Assembly (NCBI GenBank): GCA_030704615.1 | Contig: CM060731.1 | Coordinates: 2,544,001-2,604,000, forward strand | Reading direction: 5' to 3' | DNA: 60,000 nucleotides | Source of the DNA: Takakia lepidozioides | Taxonomy: Eukaryota > Streptophyta > Takakiopsida > Takakiales > Takakiaceae | Shown here: piece by piece, positions 33,380 to 45,160 of the stretch | Numbering within the stretch: the first letter of the stretch is position 1 | Layout of the letters: every line of letters begins with the position of its first letter | Program-made: the position numbers and the translations under genes | The notes under the pieces: model-generated | What the model saw: only the letters and a program-made list of their open reading frames with translations | What the model was told of the DNA's origin: nothing | The model's database searches: none

Positions 33380-34267
33380 TGTTAGAGGGCTGCTTGGGAC
33401 TTAGATGCTTTTACGGGTTATGTGGGGTACCCTTAATTTTTGCGCAGACTGAGACCAACAGGAGCCTTAGGGGTGGCAACAGCAGGCTTTAGGGGGGTTA
33501 TACAGCCCGACACAGCTTCGCACAGCCAGTCACAGCCCGACACAGCTTTACACAACCAGTCACAGCTTCACACAGCCCGGCACAGCCTAACACAGCCAGT
33601 CATAGCTCGGCACAGCTTGACACAGCCTGTCACAGTACATAGGGAACAGTTATCATTGACAAGGAACAACTGTGAGGGAACGACATCTGCAGAGGGAACG
33701 GGTTACTTGAGGGATGATGGTTAGTTAGTTAGGTGGTTAGAACAGCTTGGGGGTAGATAAAGAGAGCGGCAACGAAAAGAAGGGGACTTGATGGGGAGCG
33801 CTTCTAGGTCATGAATGGGAGGAGATCAGGCGGAGAGGAGGAACGAGAGCACGGAGAAGCAGGAGAGTTGAACAGTAGATGCTTGTTACATACAAAGCTG
33901 TAGTGATATTGTAGGGGAGATGAGTGTCACCATGGCACTGGCTTGATAACTGATAAATCATAATCTGATACTTATTCGATACAATCGCACTGTGTAGAGA
34001 TACATGAGTGAAGCTGTGGAATGAATGCATGATTTACTGGAATTTAGTAGATACTGAGGCAATCTGATGCTTCAGTATACACGGTAAGGTAAATTGATAA
34101 CATGAAGGCGAGAAGGAATACAAATAGGAAGCACAACCATGATACACTAGCTGCAGGTCATGACTGATTGTTCTGAGCGGGCTGAGTGCTTAGAGATATC
34201 CAACTCTTCTATCTTGGAGTTTCCACCTCGGATAGCGAAGGGATGGGTGAGTAAAAGCCGCTCGACA
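33380..34267 (+). repeat. 5' LTR of Ty3/gypsy element (copy 1)
   Basis: It begins TGTTAGA and ends CTCGACA, giving the TG...CA ends of LTRs. It matches the LTRs at 23457-24442 (minus) and 59239 onward. A CACAGCC decamer block occupies 33505-33635. A primer-binding-like site follows directly at 34268. It lies just outside the SWIM ORF on the other strand. Confidence 0.8.
33505..33635 (+). repeat. CACAGCC decamer array in U3 of the LTR
   Basis: About thirteen variants of (A/T)CACAGC(C/T) follow one another at roughly 10-bp spacing, for example GACACAGCTT and GTCACAGCCC. Equivalent blocks occur in the other two LTRs with different copy number. A spacing near one DNA turn suggests repeated protein-binding sites, which is inference. 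Confidence 0.7.
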
Positions 34268-34287
34268 TTTGGCGACCATACTGGGGA
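34268..34287 (+). promoter_or_regulatory. Primer-binding-site-like sequence
   Basis: TTTGGCGACCATACTGGGGA abuts the LTR end. Its TGGCGAC...GGGGA form resembles tRNA-primed sites of plant Ty3/gypsy elements; the cognate tRNA was not determined. Confidence 0.5.
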
Positions 34288-34838
34288 ACTGGGTCATGAA
34301 CAGCCAGATGTGACAGGCATCTGGTGGGATCATGGTGGTTGGAGAATTAAAGAATTTGATGTGAATCAAATTCCCTGTGAAACTGAGAAGGAAAGATTAT
34401 CCAAACAATTCTTTCAGAGGTTCTTGGAATTGCCAGACGGTTGTAAAGAAAACATTCTTAAGAGAGTGCATGATGCTAACCCTGAGTGGGGTCTGGAGAA
34501 AGGAGTGATAAAGATTTATCAGGTGGCCTGTAGAGGAAGAGCACGTTGGTTACCAACACTGGTTTATGTGATAGCATTGCTATCCATTAAGCGAGTAGAG
34601 TTTGAAGGCTGGGAGGAAAGGAAGGTGAATGTTTATACTCATATGCATGAGGAGCTTGTACTGGTAAAGAATTGGATTCCAAAGGATGTTCTGTGGAACA
34701 AACTCGCACCAAGAACAACTTTCCAGACTTGTTTGCCATATGGTTATATGGTAACGGAGACTTCTAGTATAGCCAAGGGTGCATTGAAGCTTGAAAGAAA
34801 CCCAGGCATATACGGGAGATACTACAAAAGAGAGTTTT
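34288..34838 (+). pseudogene. Extra upstream ORF (before gag) of the Ty3 element
   Basis: An open frame runs from the LTR end to TGA at 34836-34838. It includes WWDHGGWRIKEFDVNQIP, FFQRFLELPDGCKENILKRV, AR-RARWLPTLVYVIALLSIKR-like helices and MHEELVLVKNWIPKDVLWNK. The terminal TGA reads TGG in the second copy (54167-54169). I recognise no domain. The segment is also present, truncated, at the start of the second copy, so it is a regular part of the family. Its product could be a separate protein or an N-terminal Gag extension. Confidence 0.55.
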
Positions 34839-34875
34839 GATTATTGCCACATTAAAGAAATGAAAGACATGGGAC

Positions 34876-36960
34876 ATGAGTGATGAAAGAGAAGCTAGAC
34901 TCCAAAGATATTCAGCAAAAAGAGAAAGTTATATGAAAGCTAATTATCCATATCTTTGGAAGAGAGGAATAGACATAGGGGAATCATCTGGACCTCTCAC
35001 ACCATTAAGATCAGAGAGTACATCACCCATACCGGAAGAACTAGAGTTGGATGCCGCTCCTTCTTTTTCTTTGCAAGAAAGATTAAGGGAATTGGTACAG
35101 GAAGAAGATCAACCACGAGGTGAAAGATCTGAGGTACATCCCTGGATAAAAGATTTGACAGAAATCTTTGATAGGAGTTGGCATGGAACACCAAAAGCAG
35201 GAACTCCAGTTTCTGAGACGGAAGACAAAGAAGGAGGAGAGGATGTGGCAGAGCCAACGGAGAGTTCAGACTCTCCAACACCATTGCAGTTGAGTTACAT
35301 GAGTGAAGAAGAAACCCAAGGGCAGAACTTGGGGGATGAAAACAGAGAGAATAAATTGGAAGAGGAAGAGTATGAAGAAGTAGACCCAACAGCTGAGGTT
35401 GAGACTACAACCAGGACATCCCAACCCGTTGGACCTGGATCAAGTGGAGCACTTGGATCACAGGCCAACGAAGGTGTCGGCTTAGGGGGATCAGGCGAGC
35501 AGCCTGGATCTGGCTCTGGGGGGACAGGGAGTGTGGGAAGTAGTGCAACTGGAGCTGGGAATACTGTGAATATAGTGGGGCCAGTAGCAGGGAGTGCTCA
35601 GGGGCCACCACTTGGTGGAAGTTCGACCACAACTACAACAGGTCCTCAAGGACCAGCACCAACAAGGGGGCCAGCATCTGTCAGTGGGCAGAAGGTAGGG
35701 CCACAGATGGCGTTACAACCAACACGGGCAAAACCACCTTTTCCAATATATTCAGGAAAAGGGGATCCTGATGTACACATTAGCCAATTTGAGCACATGT
35801 GTATTGTGAACAATGAGAATGGCGATGATGCCAAGATGAGATTGTTTCCTTGTTCACTTATAAAGAAAGCAAGTGAATGGTATGCAAGATTCCTTGATAA
35901 TCATTTCCTAACCTGGAATGGCTTGAATACAGCATTCCGAAATAGGTTCAGGACAAGTAAAACTGAGGATGAAGTGTATGGAAGTTTACAACAGTTAAAG
36001 CAAAAGAAGCATGAAACTATTGAGGAGTATATGGAAAAGATGGAATTGATGATGAAAAAGCTGGCTGCTGTACCAGCACCAGGTTAACAGAAGACTTGGT
36101 TTGTGAGTGGACTAAGACCAGAGTTGCAAAAGAAAGTGGATATGATACCCCATAATACAGTGGAGGAGGCATTTGAAACAGCGAACAGAATTGAGCAATT
36201 GGGAATGCTCAGGAGAGAGAAAAGGGATGATGAGGACTCTGAGGATGAGTCAGATGAGGAAGAAGAGCAAGAGTTGAAAAGGAAGAGTAAGAGGAAGGAA
36301 AAGTTGAAGAGGGATAACTATGAGAAAAGATTAGAAGAAATCTTGAAGAAGTATGCCACAGAGGCTGCAACACATTGGAGGAAGGGTGTTTGGTGTGCAA
36401 AGTGCCAGAATGAAGGCCATACCACCACAGAATGCCACATGAAGGAGAAACACTGTACTATCTGTAAAATGGATAACCATTCTACTGAGAATTGTTACTA
36501 CAATAGAAGGACAGCAGCTAGAGAACCTAGGCAAGTAAGGGTGCATCAAGTGCAGCCCCAGCCAAGAAGAAACAGTGATCAGGACCACTATGGTAAGCCT
36601 GGTGGTTATAACAATGGCATGGAAGGAAGAGGTAATCCAAGAGGGAATTACCAAGGAAATTCCAGAGGCAACTATCAGGGTAATCCAAGGGGGAATTACC
36701 AGCCAGGGAATCAGGATTACAGAAACAATTCCAGAACAGACCAAGGGCGAGGACCTAATGGGGAAGAATTGTGTTACTATTGTAATCAGGCAGGCCATCG
36801 CAAGGCAGCCTGTCCATTCTGGATCAGACACCATAATGAGATGAGAGCTTCTGTGAATGAGGGGCTAGTGGTGGCAACTCACATGGTTAGGCCATGTGTT
36901 GTACCAGAAGTAAGTACAATGATAGTAACAAGAAGCAAAGCCAAACTAATACCTCAAGTA
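34876..36960 (+). pseudogene. Ty3/gypsy Gag, copy 1
   Basis: It starts MSDEREARLQRYSAKRES. An acidic, Pro/Ser region and a Gly/Ser-rich linker (about 35420-35720) precede the capsid domain PIYSGKGDPDVHISQFEHMC, ... WYARF, FRNRFRTSKTEDEVYGSLQQ. TAA at 36085-36087 interrupts it; the second copy reads TTA there. A charged coil (36230-36340) and three CCHC zinc knuckles follow: CAKCQNEGHTTTECH, CTICKMDNHSTENCY and CYYCNQAGHRKAACP, with a GNYQGN-type repeat between knuckles two and three. Three knuckles is more than the one or two usual in Ty3 Gag. The frame continues into Pol without a break. Confidence 0.85.
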
Positions 36961-39478
36961 GATGAGGAAGATGATGATAATGAAGATGGCAGTGATGTGC
37001 CTGAAGATGATGAGGCTTGGAGAGATGAGAAGGAACTGCACAAGGAAGTGGCAGATACCATAAGGGAAATGCAGAAGAGTACTGATATTCCTATGGCAGA
37101 TTCCTGTGATTCTGAAAGAGAAGAGGAAGTGAGTGAGGATAAAGGGAAGAAAGAAGCTGCAGACATGCAGAGTAATGAAGGGACTTTGGCTGAAGTAATA
37201 TGCCAGTCCAGAGCGGAGATTACCATTGGACAGCTATTGGCTGTAGCACCTTATTGTAGACACAGGCTGTATCAAGCAATCAATCGAATTGCCCATGTGA
37301 CAGGGAACACAGACCTGAACAGCAAGGTGACCAGTTATAATGTGAAGCCGGAAGGGCGAGAAACAGTCATGGACTTTGATGATTCTATGCCAGTAATCCA
37401 ATTGAGAATTGGAAGCACAGAACTAACTGATGTACTGATAGATGGAGGCTCTGGAGTGAATATCATGATAGACCAATTAAGGAAGAAGCTTGGTCTAAGT
37501 AACATGAAACCGGCTCCATTTACAGTAACAATGGCAGATCAAAGAAGTGTACAGCCATTGGGATTGATAAGAGGAGTTAAGATACAGATTCAAAAGATGA
37601 TCTTTATGATCACAGTAACTGTGTTGAAAATGGATGAAGTCATGGAAGCTTACTCCTTATTGTTGGGACGTCCGTGGCTGAAACAGGCCAGGGTATTCCA
37701 TGACTGGAATTCCCAGTTACTAACTGTGCATGATGGGATGCACAAGATACAAATTACCACTAAGAAATCTAGTAGATTACCTGCTACGAGGAGACCTCGA
37801 GGGGTCAGGGAGTATGACTGGAGGGGAGGACTTGATGAGGAGCAGGAAGCTACCCTGTTCGCTGCACACCCAGAGTGGGAGCAGGTTGCAGAGATGCAGC
37901 TGGAAGGCCTAAGTTGTTTAAAAGGTATCTGTTGTGGTGTAGTGACAGCAACACCAATTGAAGGTGAAACAAGCAGTTACCCACCACATTTCTATGAAGA
38001 AAGAGAGGGAGAAATGGAAATCCTAGAGGTACCAGCCACTGTGAGTTTACAGGATGAAGTGGTGACTGGTTGGACAATCACAGCTGATGAGCAGGTGAGA
38101 GAAGTGAATGTGGGAACTGAAGAGGAACCAAGGATGGTGAAGGTAGGGGCTGATTTGGAGCCAGAATTCTTTGAGGAAGCTAAGAGTTTGTTCATCAAAT
38201 ACAGAGATGTATTTGCTTGGAGCTACAAGGATCTAAAAGGGATACCACTTGAGATCTGTCAGCATAAGATTGAACTGGAACCAGGGTCAGTACCAATCAA
38301 ACAGGCAAGGTACAGAATGAATCCCAACTATGCACACAAGGTTGGAGAAGAGATCAAGAAGTTGGCTGAGGCTAAGTTTATATACCCGATAGAGTATACA
38401 ACTTGGTTGTCACCCATTGTGATAGTTCCCAAGAAGAATGGTAAACTGAGAGTTTGTGTGAACTATAAGAAGTTGAATGCTTGCACGAAGAAAGATCATT
38501 TTCCCTTGCCATTAACAGAAGCGGTATTGGACACTGTGGCAGACCATGAGATGTACTCATTCATGGATGGCTTCAGTGGTTATAATCAAGTGCAAGTGGT
38601 AGAAGAAGACCAGGGAAAGACAGCTTTCATCACAGACGGGGTGCTTATGCATACAAAGTCATGCCTTTTGGACTTTGTAATGCACCAGCAACTTTTCAGA
38701 GGGTGATAAGTGAATCTTTTCATGAGTATCTGGATGATTTCATGTAGGTGTTCTTGGATGATTTCAGTGTGTACAACTCTAAGAATGAGCACTTGCATAA
38801 ATTGGAGTTATGTTTGGCCAAATGCAGGATGAGAGGTCTGGGCCTGAATCCAGAGAAGTGTACTTTCTGTGTGAACTCAGGGGTGCTTTTGGGACACATT
38901 GTGTGTAAAAGGGGACTTCTTGTGGATCCCAAGAAGACAGAGGCTATTAAAGCCTCTCCACCACCAGTAAATGTTAAGAGTTTAAGGAGATTCCTTGGAC
39001 AAACCAGTTATTACAGAAGATTTGTCAAAAGGTATGCACAGATAGTAGCGCCATTGAGCAAGCTTATGAAGAAAGATGCAGTGTTTGCATGGACAGCGAA
39101 ATGTCAACAGGCTTTTGAGGAACTTACATTGTCAGTAACAACTACACCTGTGCTGATTAACCCTCACTGGCATGTAGTATTTCATGTTCACTGTGATGCC
39201 TCAGGAGAAGCGTTGGGAGCGGTGTTAGCCCAAAATATTACAGGAAATATAGATTCACCTGTGTACAATGCTAGCAGGTTGATGAACAGTGCTGAAAAGA
39301 ACTATAGCACAACTGAAAGAGAAGCACTGGCAATGATTTATGCAGTCAAGAAATTCAGTCATTACCTATTGGAAAGAAAGTTTATGTTTTATGTGGATCA
39401 CCGGGCTCTGATATATCTGGTGAACAAACCTTTGATAAGTGGAAGCATAGCAAGGTGGTTAATAATCTTGCACGAGTT
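36961..39478 (+). pseudogene. Ty3/gypsy Pol (protease, RT, RNase H), copy 1
   Basis: An acidic linker leads to the protease, where the active site reads DVLIDGGSGVNIM (Asp-Gly-Gly rather than the usual Asp-Thr/Ser-Gly). RT begins near 38170 with FAWSYKDLKGIP and has YPIEYTTWLSPIVIVPKKNG, VCVNYKKLN, and the catalytic LDDFSVY (about 38755-38775). A one-base deletion near 38636 shifts the frame, and TAG at 38745-38747 stands where the second copy has CAG. RNase H follows (FHVHCDASGEALGAVLAQNI, YVDHRALIYL) and stops at 39478, where a chromovirus LTR piece is inserted or joined. Integrase is absent; the matching 3' half lies on the minus strand at 24.4-30.9 kb. Confidence 0.85.
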
Positions 39479-39479
39479 T

Positions 39480-39699
39480 GTGTCGCGGCCCTTTGCCTTG
39501 AGGGCAGGGGGTCGGGACACATGAGGGGCTGCCCCTGTGGTGGGGGCATCGGCAGCGATAGGTATGGGGGGCTGAAGCACCCTTGAGTGCCCAAGGCACT
39601 GAAGGAGGCGGAGGCGCTCACTAGGTGGAGCCCCGCACACCGGGTTGCGGTGGGGGTGGCTCCACAAGGGGTGGTGGTGGCTTAGCGGGACTTAGTGGG
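39480..39699 (+). repeat. Displaced fragment of the candidate chromovirus LTR
   Basis: The sequence from TGTCGCGGCCCTTTGCCTTG to CTTAGCGGGACTTAGTGG is almost the same as 21723-21943, with a few substitutions and single-base indels. Both borders are sharp: RNase H coding on the left and the first 53-bp palindrome monomer on the right. Confidence 0.85.
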
Positions 39700-39715
39700 A
39701 GACATTCATACTATC

Positions 39716-40760
39716 CAGAACGGAAATGCGGTGCCGCATTTCCGTTCTGACTGAAAATCGTGAACCATCGGAACTGAAATGCGGCACCGCATTTCCATCC
39801 GAGTCGCACCTCCCAACATTCCAGAACGCAAATGCGGCACCGCATTTCCGTTCTGACTGAAAATCGTGAACCATCGGAACTGAAATGCGGCACCGCATTT
39901 CCATCCGAGTCGCACCTCCCAACATTCCAGAACGCAAATGCGGCACCGCATTTCCGTTCTGATGAAATATCCTGAAACATCGGAACTGAAATGCGGTAGC
40001 GCATTTCCGTCGGAGTCGCACCTTCCGACATTCCAAAATGGAAATGCGGCGCCGCATTACCGTTTTGTATGTGAGGCATGGAGCTGTGGAACGAAAATGC
40101 GGCACCGCATTTCTGCCAGGGTCAGACCTTAATACTCTACAGAACGGAAATGCGGTACCGCATTTCCGTTCTGACTGAAAATTGTGAACAACGGGAACAG
40201 AAATTCGGCTCCGCATTTCCGTCCGAGTCGCACCTTCCGACATTCTCGAACGGAAATGCGGCGCCGCATTTCCGTTTTGTATACGAGGCCTGGAGCTGTG
40301 GGACGGAAATGTGGTGCCGCATTTCCATCCATGTGAGACCTTCAAACTTTCCAGACAGGAAATGCGGCACCGCATTTCTGTTCAGGTGAGATCTCTATAC
40401 TTTCCCGAACGGAAATGTGGAACGGCATTTCCGTTCATCAATTGCGGTATGTGAAGGGGGAACGGAAATGCAGTACCGTATTTCGATTCAGATTGAAAAT
40501 CATGAACCACGGGAACTGAAATGTTGTGCCGCATTTCCGTCCGAATCGCACCTTTCGACATTCCTGAACGGAAATGCGGCGCCGCATTTCCCTTTTGTAT
40601 CTCATACATGGAGCTGTGGGACGGAAATGCGGCACCGTATTTCCGTTCAACAACTAAGGTATGTGAAGGTGGAACTGAAATGCGGTGCCGCATTTCTTCC
40701 AACAAGTACGGATGTGTAGCTTTGTGATGGTACTTAACGGAAATGCGGCGCCGCATTCGC
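39716..40760. repeat. 53-bp palindromic satellite B, left of the ParB-methyltransferase-like gene
   Basis: Monomers carry the palindrome AAATGCGGCRCCGCATTT between GG(A) and CC. Core boxes at 39730, 39783, 39836, 39889, 39942 and 39995 are exactly 53 bp apart. Spacers alternate between TTCTGACTGAAAATCGTGAA and GAGTCGCACCTTCCGACATT types. The period equals that of the 10.7-12.1 kb satellite although spacer sequences differ. Open frames here are repeat translations. Confidence 0.9.
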
Positions 40761-41109
40761 ATTTTCACTCCAACTCATCAGACGCTGGGACGGAAATGCC
40801 TTGAAATGTGAACACGTGGAGCAACGGAATTGAGGCACATGTCTGCACTCTATCTGACTGAAGTGGCATGAGGCGGCGCGGCCTGACCATTGGATAATGA
40901 TGTTTGTTTTTCGGACGGCAGGCGTACCCTTAACGATTCGAATTTCGTCATGACGCAAAGTCCACGAGGAGACACTTTCGTCCAACCCTTTCGAACCCAA
41001 ATGGTGCATCACCGCCGTTTCATCTACTTTTGTCGTGTCTCCTCTGTCACCCCTCTCGCGCCCTTTCCATCTGCACTCTTTGCCCCTTTTTCCTGTCTCT
41101 GTTCTTCTT
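40761..41109 (+). promoter_or_regulatory. Upstream region of the ten-exon gene
   Basis: Between the last palindromic monomer and the first ATG lies unique DNA with an inverted CCAAT (ATTGG at 40889) and pyrimidine-rich stretches near 41040-41105. Promoter function is inferred only from position. No TATA box is evident. Confidence 0.3.
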
Positions 41110-42663
41110 ATGCTCGAACCTGAGAGGGGGGGATTTCGTGCACCATACAGGAGACCTCGTCGCAAGCTCCGAAACTTATACTTCGGACGTAGGCCAATGC
41201 CGAAGGGGAGGAAGCAGATGTGTCTACAGGAGGAGATTGCCATCTCCGAACAGCAGGCCACTCAGGCAACCCAGCCACCAGTGAGAGCTCCATGCGATCG
41301 GGCTGCGCGCAGCTGATCGAGCACCGAACCCCCCATTTTGCTTCTGTAATTCTTAGATTGAATGCTAGGAGACTTGAATGCAGAACATGTTTGCATGCCT
41401 AACAGGAAAGGTGGACGTGCTGGAGGGATCGCAGGAATCCGAAGAGCCGCAGGAAGAGTCCGAGGAGCTAGCTGCAGCACGTACACCCACCCAATCCCCG
41501 AGCGCGGGTATTCCTGCCGGGCCTAGCCCTGTGCGTTTCAAAGACGCGGCTTCGAAGGGCAAGTTCAAAGCCCCAGAGATCGACTCACGTTCTTCGGTCA
41601 TGGAGAATCGCCAGCAGGGGTCGGGCCCTTCTCCAGCAAAGTCGAAGAAGAAGAAGCCCGTCCCTCTACTGATTTCTGAACCGGCTCAGGCCGCTTCACC
41701 CCCACCAACGCGAATGAAGCAGCCTGGTAAAAGACAGATTCAATTGCAGCAGACACCTTCACCTGCAAGGATGAGGAAGCAGAAGGAAATCAGGGCGACG
41801 GCCGAACAATCTCCCGCAAAACCGCTTCCATGAGCTGAAGCTCAGTTCCTGGAGGATTTCCCGCCTGCAGATGTTGGGGCCGACTCTGCTGCAGCGAAGG
41901 CAATGGGATCGACCGTTTCTGTCGATTTGGTACCGGAGGAGGGTGCTGCCGCTCAACGTTCGCAGTGAGACCTCACCACCGATGAGCAAGCAGGTCCGGA
42001 GGAGGCCTCTGCAATGGCAGAATTGCCCGCAGACAGGCCCTAGGGTGCAGCTCTAGTTGAGGATGCTCCAGCTGCTCAGCCACTACCGGCACCTACAGAC
42101 ATGTCTCCGGAGGATTTCAAAAGTGCAGCTGATAAAATGTTGGAGGAGACACACAGTAGCATTGGCAGAGTTCTGGGCAGCAGGGTATTCCAGCGGACTC
42201 TTCGAATCCCACTCTATCGCATGGTCTCCCTTCCCATCGTCAGGCAGGCCCTTCCCGGAGATGTGGATAAGCTCAAGTTCGCATTTCGAGAAGGGTACCG
42301 TCTGGGATCGGCAGCGTTTTACGTTTCCATTGAGAATGAGGACGGCGAAACTCGTGGACCCACTGCCGATGAATTGTCAACATGGGATACCCACTGGCAC
42401 ACTCGCAACAACAAATTCAAGGCGACGCTGAAGGGTGATCCAGACTTCGGCCATATGTCGGGTAAAATGTTCTTTGTGTGGGACTGGAATCACCGACTTC
42501 TCGCCTGGTGGGAGTACATCAAGCATAACCATGCCAAACACATTGGCTGGCATTACATGGTGGAGTGTGTCATCCTCAAGGTGAAGGCGGCAGACTCCTC
42601 CTTGCTCAAGAATGCCATGGCGGACCTCAACTCGTAAGATACTCATACCCTCCCAAGCACGTT

Positions 42664-42689
42664 CGAAATGCGGTGCCGCATTTCGGTTT
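42664..42689. repeat. Palindrome in intron 2
   Basis: CGAAATGCGGTGCCGCATTT lies in the intron between exons 2 and 3 (42634-42745). It is the same core as in the flanking arrays, as a single copy. Confidence 0.85.
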
Positions 42690-43876
42690 CCAATCTGTTT
42701 TGTTTCCGTGCTTTCGTGGACTGAACTGGAGAGTGTGCCTTGCAGGGTCACTGAAAATGCGTACGTGCATACCCACATGGCACATATGCTGTACAGGGTG
42801 AGGAAAACTGGTCTCACTGATCCGCACATGTTCGCGGAAATGCTGGAGCCCGAGCTCATTCAGAAAGCCGTGGCAAAAACTGACCGGACATGGTATCGTC
42901 TCACTATGGATGGAATGGTGGAGGTGATATACGAAGTAAGTCGTCCTCCGATTTCCCTCTGCTCATCCTTCAGATTGAAATTTCCAGTAATCTTTCCACA
43001 TGAATCGAATGTAACGCTTCTGCATGTTTTTGTTGGCAGTCAAACATCAAGCTGGATTTGGCCCATGCCAAACGCTTCTTCATGGAAAGTGAGGGGCAGG
43101 TGAAAACGTTGCAGTCATTGACTGAGCACTTGAAGGAAGCCGGTGTCAAGTCCAGAACCAAATACAAGTCAAAGCTTGTGAAGCTGGTGGCAATTGCAGA
43201 TCCGGCACTTGGAAAGGACTTCATCCCCGAGATTGCAAAACACTATTCTCGGGCCATGCAGCCGACCATGCAATTGGAGAAACTGCATCACCTCTCAACG
43301 GCATGTGTTGAGGCGAAAGAGAAGGTGAGGTTTCAATGCACTGAAGTTCCTTCCTAGCAATAGCCACTCTCTTCCAGCTCTTGACATTGGATCGGAAATG
43401 GCAGACACGGTGGCTGTCGATCTGGAATGCATCCGAGAGCATAAGGACAATGTGGTCTTTTCCACTGGAAGTTTCCGACCCTGCAGTGGATGTGTGGCTC
43501 AACCGCATGACTTGGTGGTTCCAGGTAATTCAAGGTACTTCCCCAGATTTGCTTTTCTGAAATGAATTCCCTGAACTGCTACGTGACAATGCATGTGGGA
43601 ATCGCAGGTAATGTCGAATGCGAAGGAGCAAGTCGTAATGCACACAAATTCGTTCGGCTTGTACGTCACATGGGATGGAACACAGACATTGGAAGACTAC
43701 GTGACACGTTTCAGATGTGCGTACAAGGACAACCTTTTCGCCAGAGAGCTACAGACAGCAAGAAGGAGCGTGGAGTTTACACATCAGGAGGGAGCGGGGA
43801 AAGCTGCAATGCGAATTGTTTACAGGTGAAGCACAGCTGCCTTTGTATGCGAAGCCTGGTTACGAGGTTTGTCTCG

Positions 43877-43900
43877 GAAATGCGGCACCGCATTCGCATT
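43877..43900. repeat. Palindrome in intron 6
   Basis: GGAAATGCGGCACCGCATTC, a single copy with a slightly decayed right arm, lies in the intron 43826-43971. Confidence 0.8.
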
Positions 43901-45135
43901 TTATGTTTTCGGTGGCACTCTGCGAGTAGGTTTGTCCAATCTTATGCTCACGCATGCTGACTGCCCTGCAGGTATATGAAATACGTGCTCCTTCAGACAG
44001 GGGCCCTGGCTCAAGAGCCCCCGTTCTTCATGGCTTGGACCGTGGCGGGCCCAAGCTGTGTCTATACACCCGAGATGCAGAAACAATGGCATCCCGCGCA
44101 TCTCGTTGGATGCCCCTGGTACCTGGATATGTCTGGCGGTATTGTTGACGAGTCTGAGAAAGATCTGCACGCCTTGGCAGAAGAGAAGAGAAAGGAAAGA
44201 CGTGTCCCTGCTGGGCCAAAGTCGGCAAAGGAATCTGCTGCTCTGGAAGAATCCAGAAAGGCAGCTGAGATGGCACAAAAGACGGTGGATGCAGCTGTGC
44301 AGGCCCAACAGAAGGGGTCGAAGAAGAGGACTCGCCAGCAAGGAGCAGCTGTTGTGACACCCGCCAAAACAAAGAAGCAGAAACAGCCTGTTCAGGAAGA
44401 GGGTGAGGAAGAGGACTCCGATGGAGACTTTGCAACCAGCCCACCCCCCCAAACGCAGGCTGCCTCCCCTGTGCCCACCATTGTCACGAGAGGCACGAGA
44501 ACTGGCTCGGCAAAGAAGGCACTCTTCAACCCCCAGGGGGGCACCCTTTTGAGCCGGTGGAAATGAAGAGGCCGAAAGTGGCTCCCGAAACAGTAGTCCA
44601 GTGTGTAAATGAGAGTTTCTTGGCGGCTTTGGATGGACAGGCAGCCAAGTTGGCATACATGAAGACCATGGAGGGTCTGAAGGGTAGAGCACTGAAGAAG
44701 GCGACTGCCGAAGAGCCTTCCGACACCCCAGGATTTCAGAATATGGTCTCGTTCTTTGAGAGGATGTGTGCAGACAAGGATTGTAGGAGGGGCGGAAATG
44801 CCACCAAGTGGTCTTGCGATATGATCATCTTGGATATTCCGGACGGAGAGCATGTGGAAGGACTGCAAGCTTTGCCATCTTGGAACAGGTACTCGGAGGA
44901 CTTTTGGAAGAAAGGATTCGGGCTTGCCCGCATGGTGTTGGACGACAGAGGCTGTGTGGTTGTCCTGGCGAGCAGAGGAAAAAACACTCAGACAGGAATT
45001 GCGAAGTGGACCCGCAAGAGCGCCGTCCCGATTCTGAAAAAGAAGTGGACGTGCATCAACACACTGGGCCTTCGGTCGGAAGGGAAGAAGGTGATTAGAC
45101 ACTGGCACTCGTCCATTCATTTGCTTGGGTGTTTT

Positions 45136-45160
45136 CAAATGCGGTGCCGCATTCGGTTTC
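45136..45160. repeat. Palindrome in intron 7
   Basis: CAAATGCGGTGCCGCATTCG, a single copy, lies in the intron 45091-45185, with flanking TTTTC and GGTTTCT resembling the intron-2 copy (both followed by a TTTC-type tract then CTAATC/CCAATC). Confidence 0.8.

Noticed and set aside
39716-40760. Regularly spaced palindromic repeats resembling a CRISPR array
   Set aside because: Spacers are themselves repeated, monomers are 53 bp, there are no cas genes, and the context is a eukaryotic genome.
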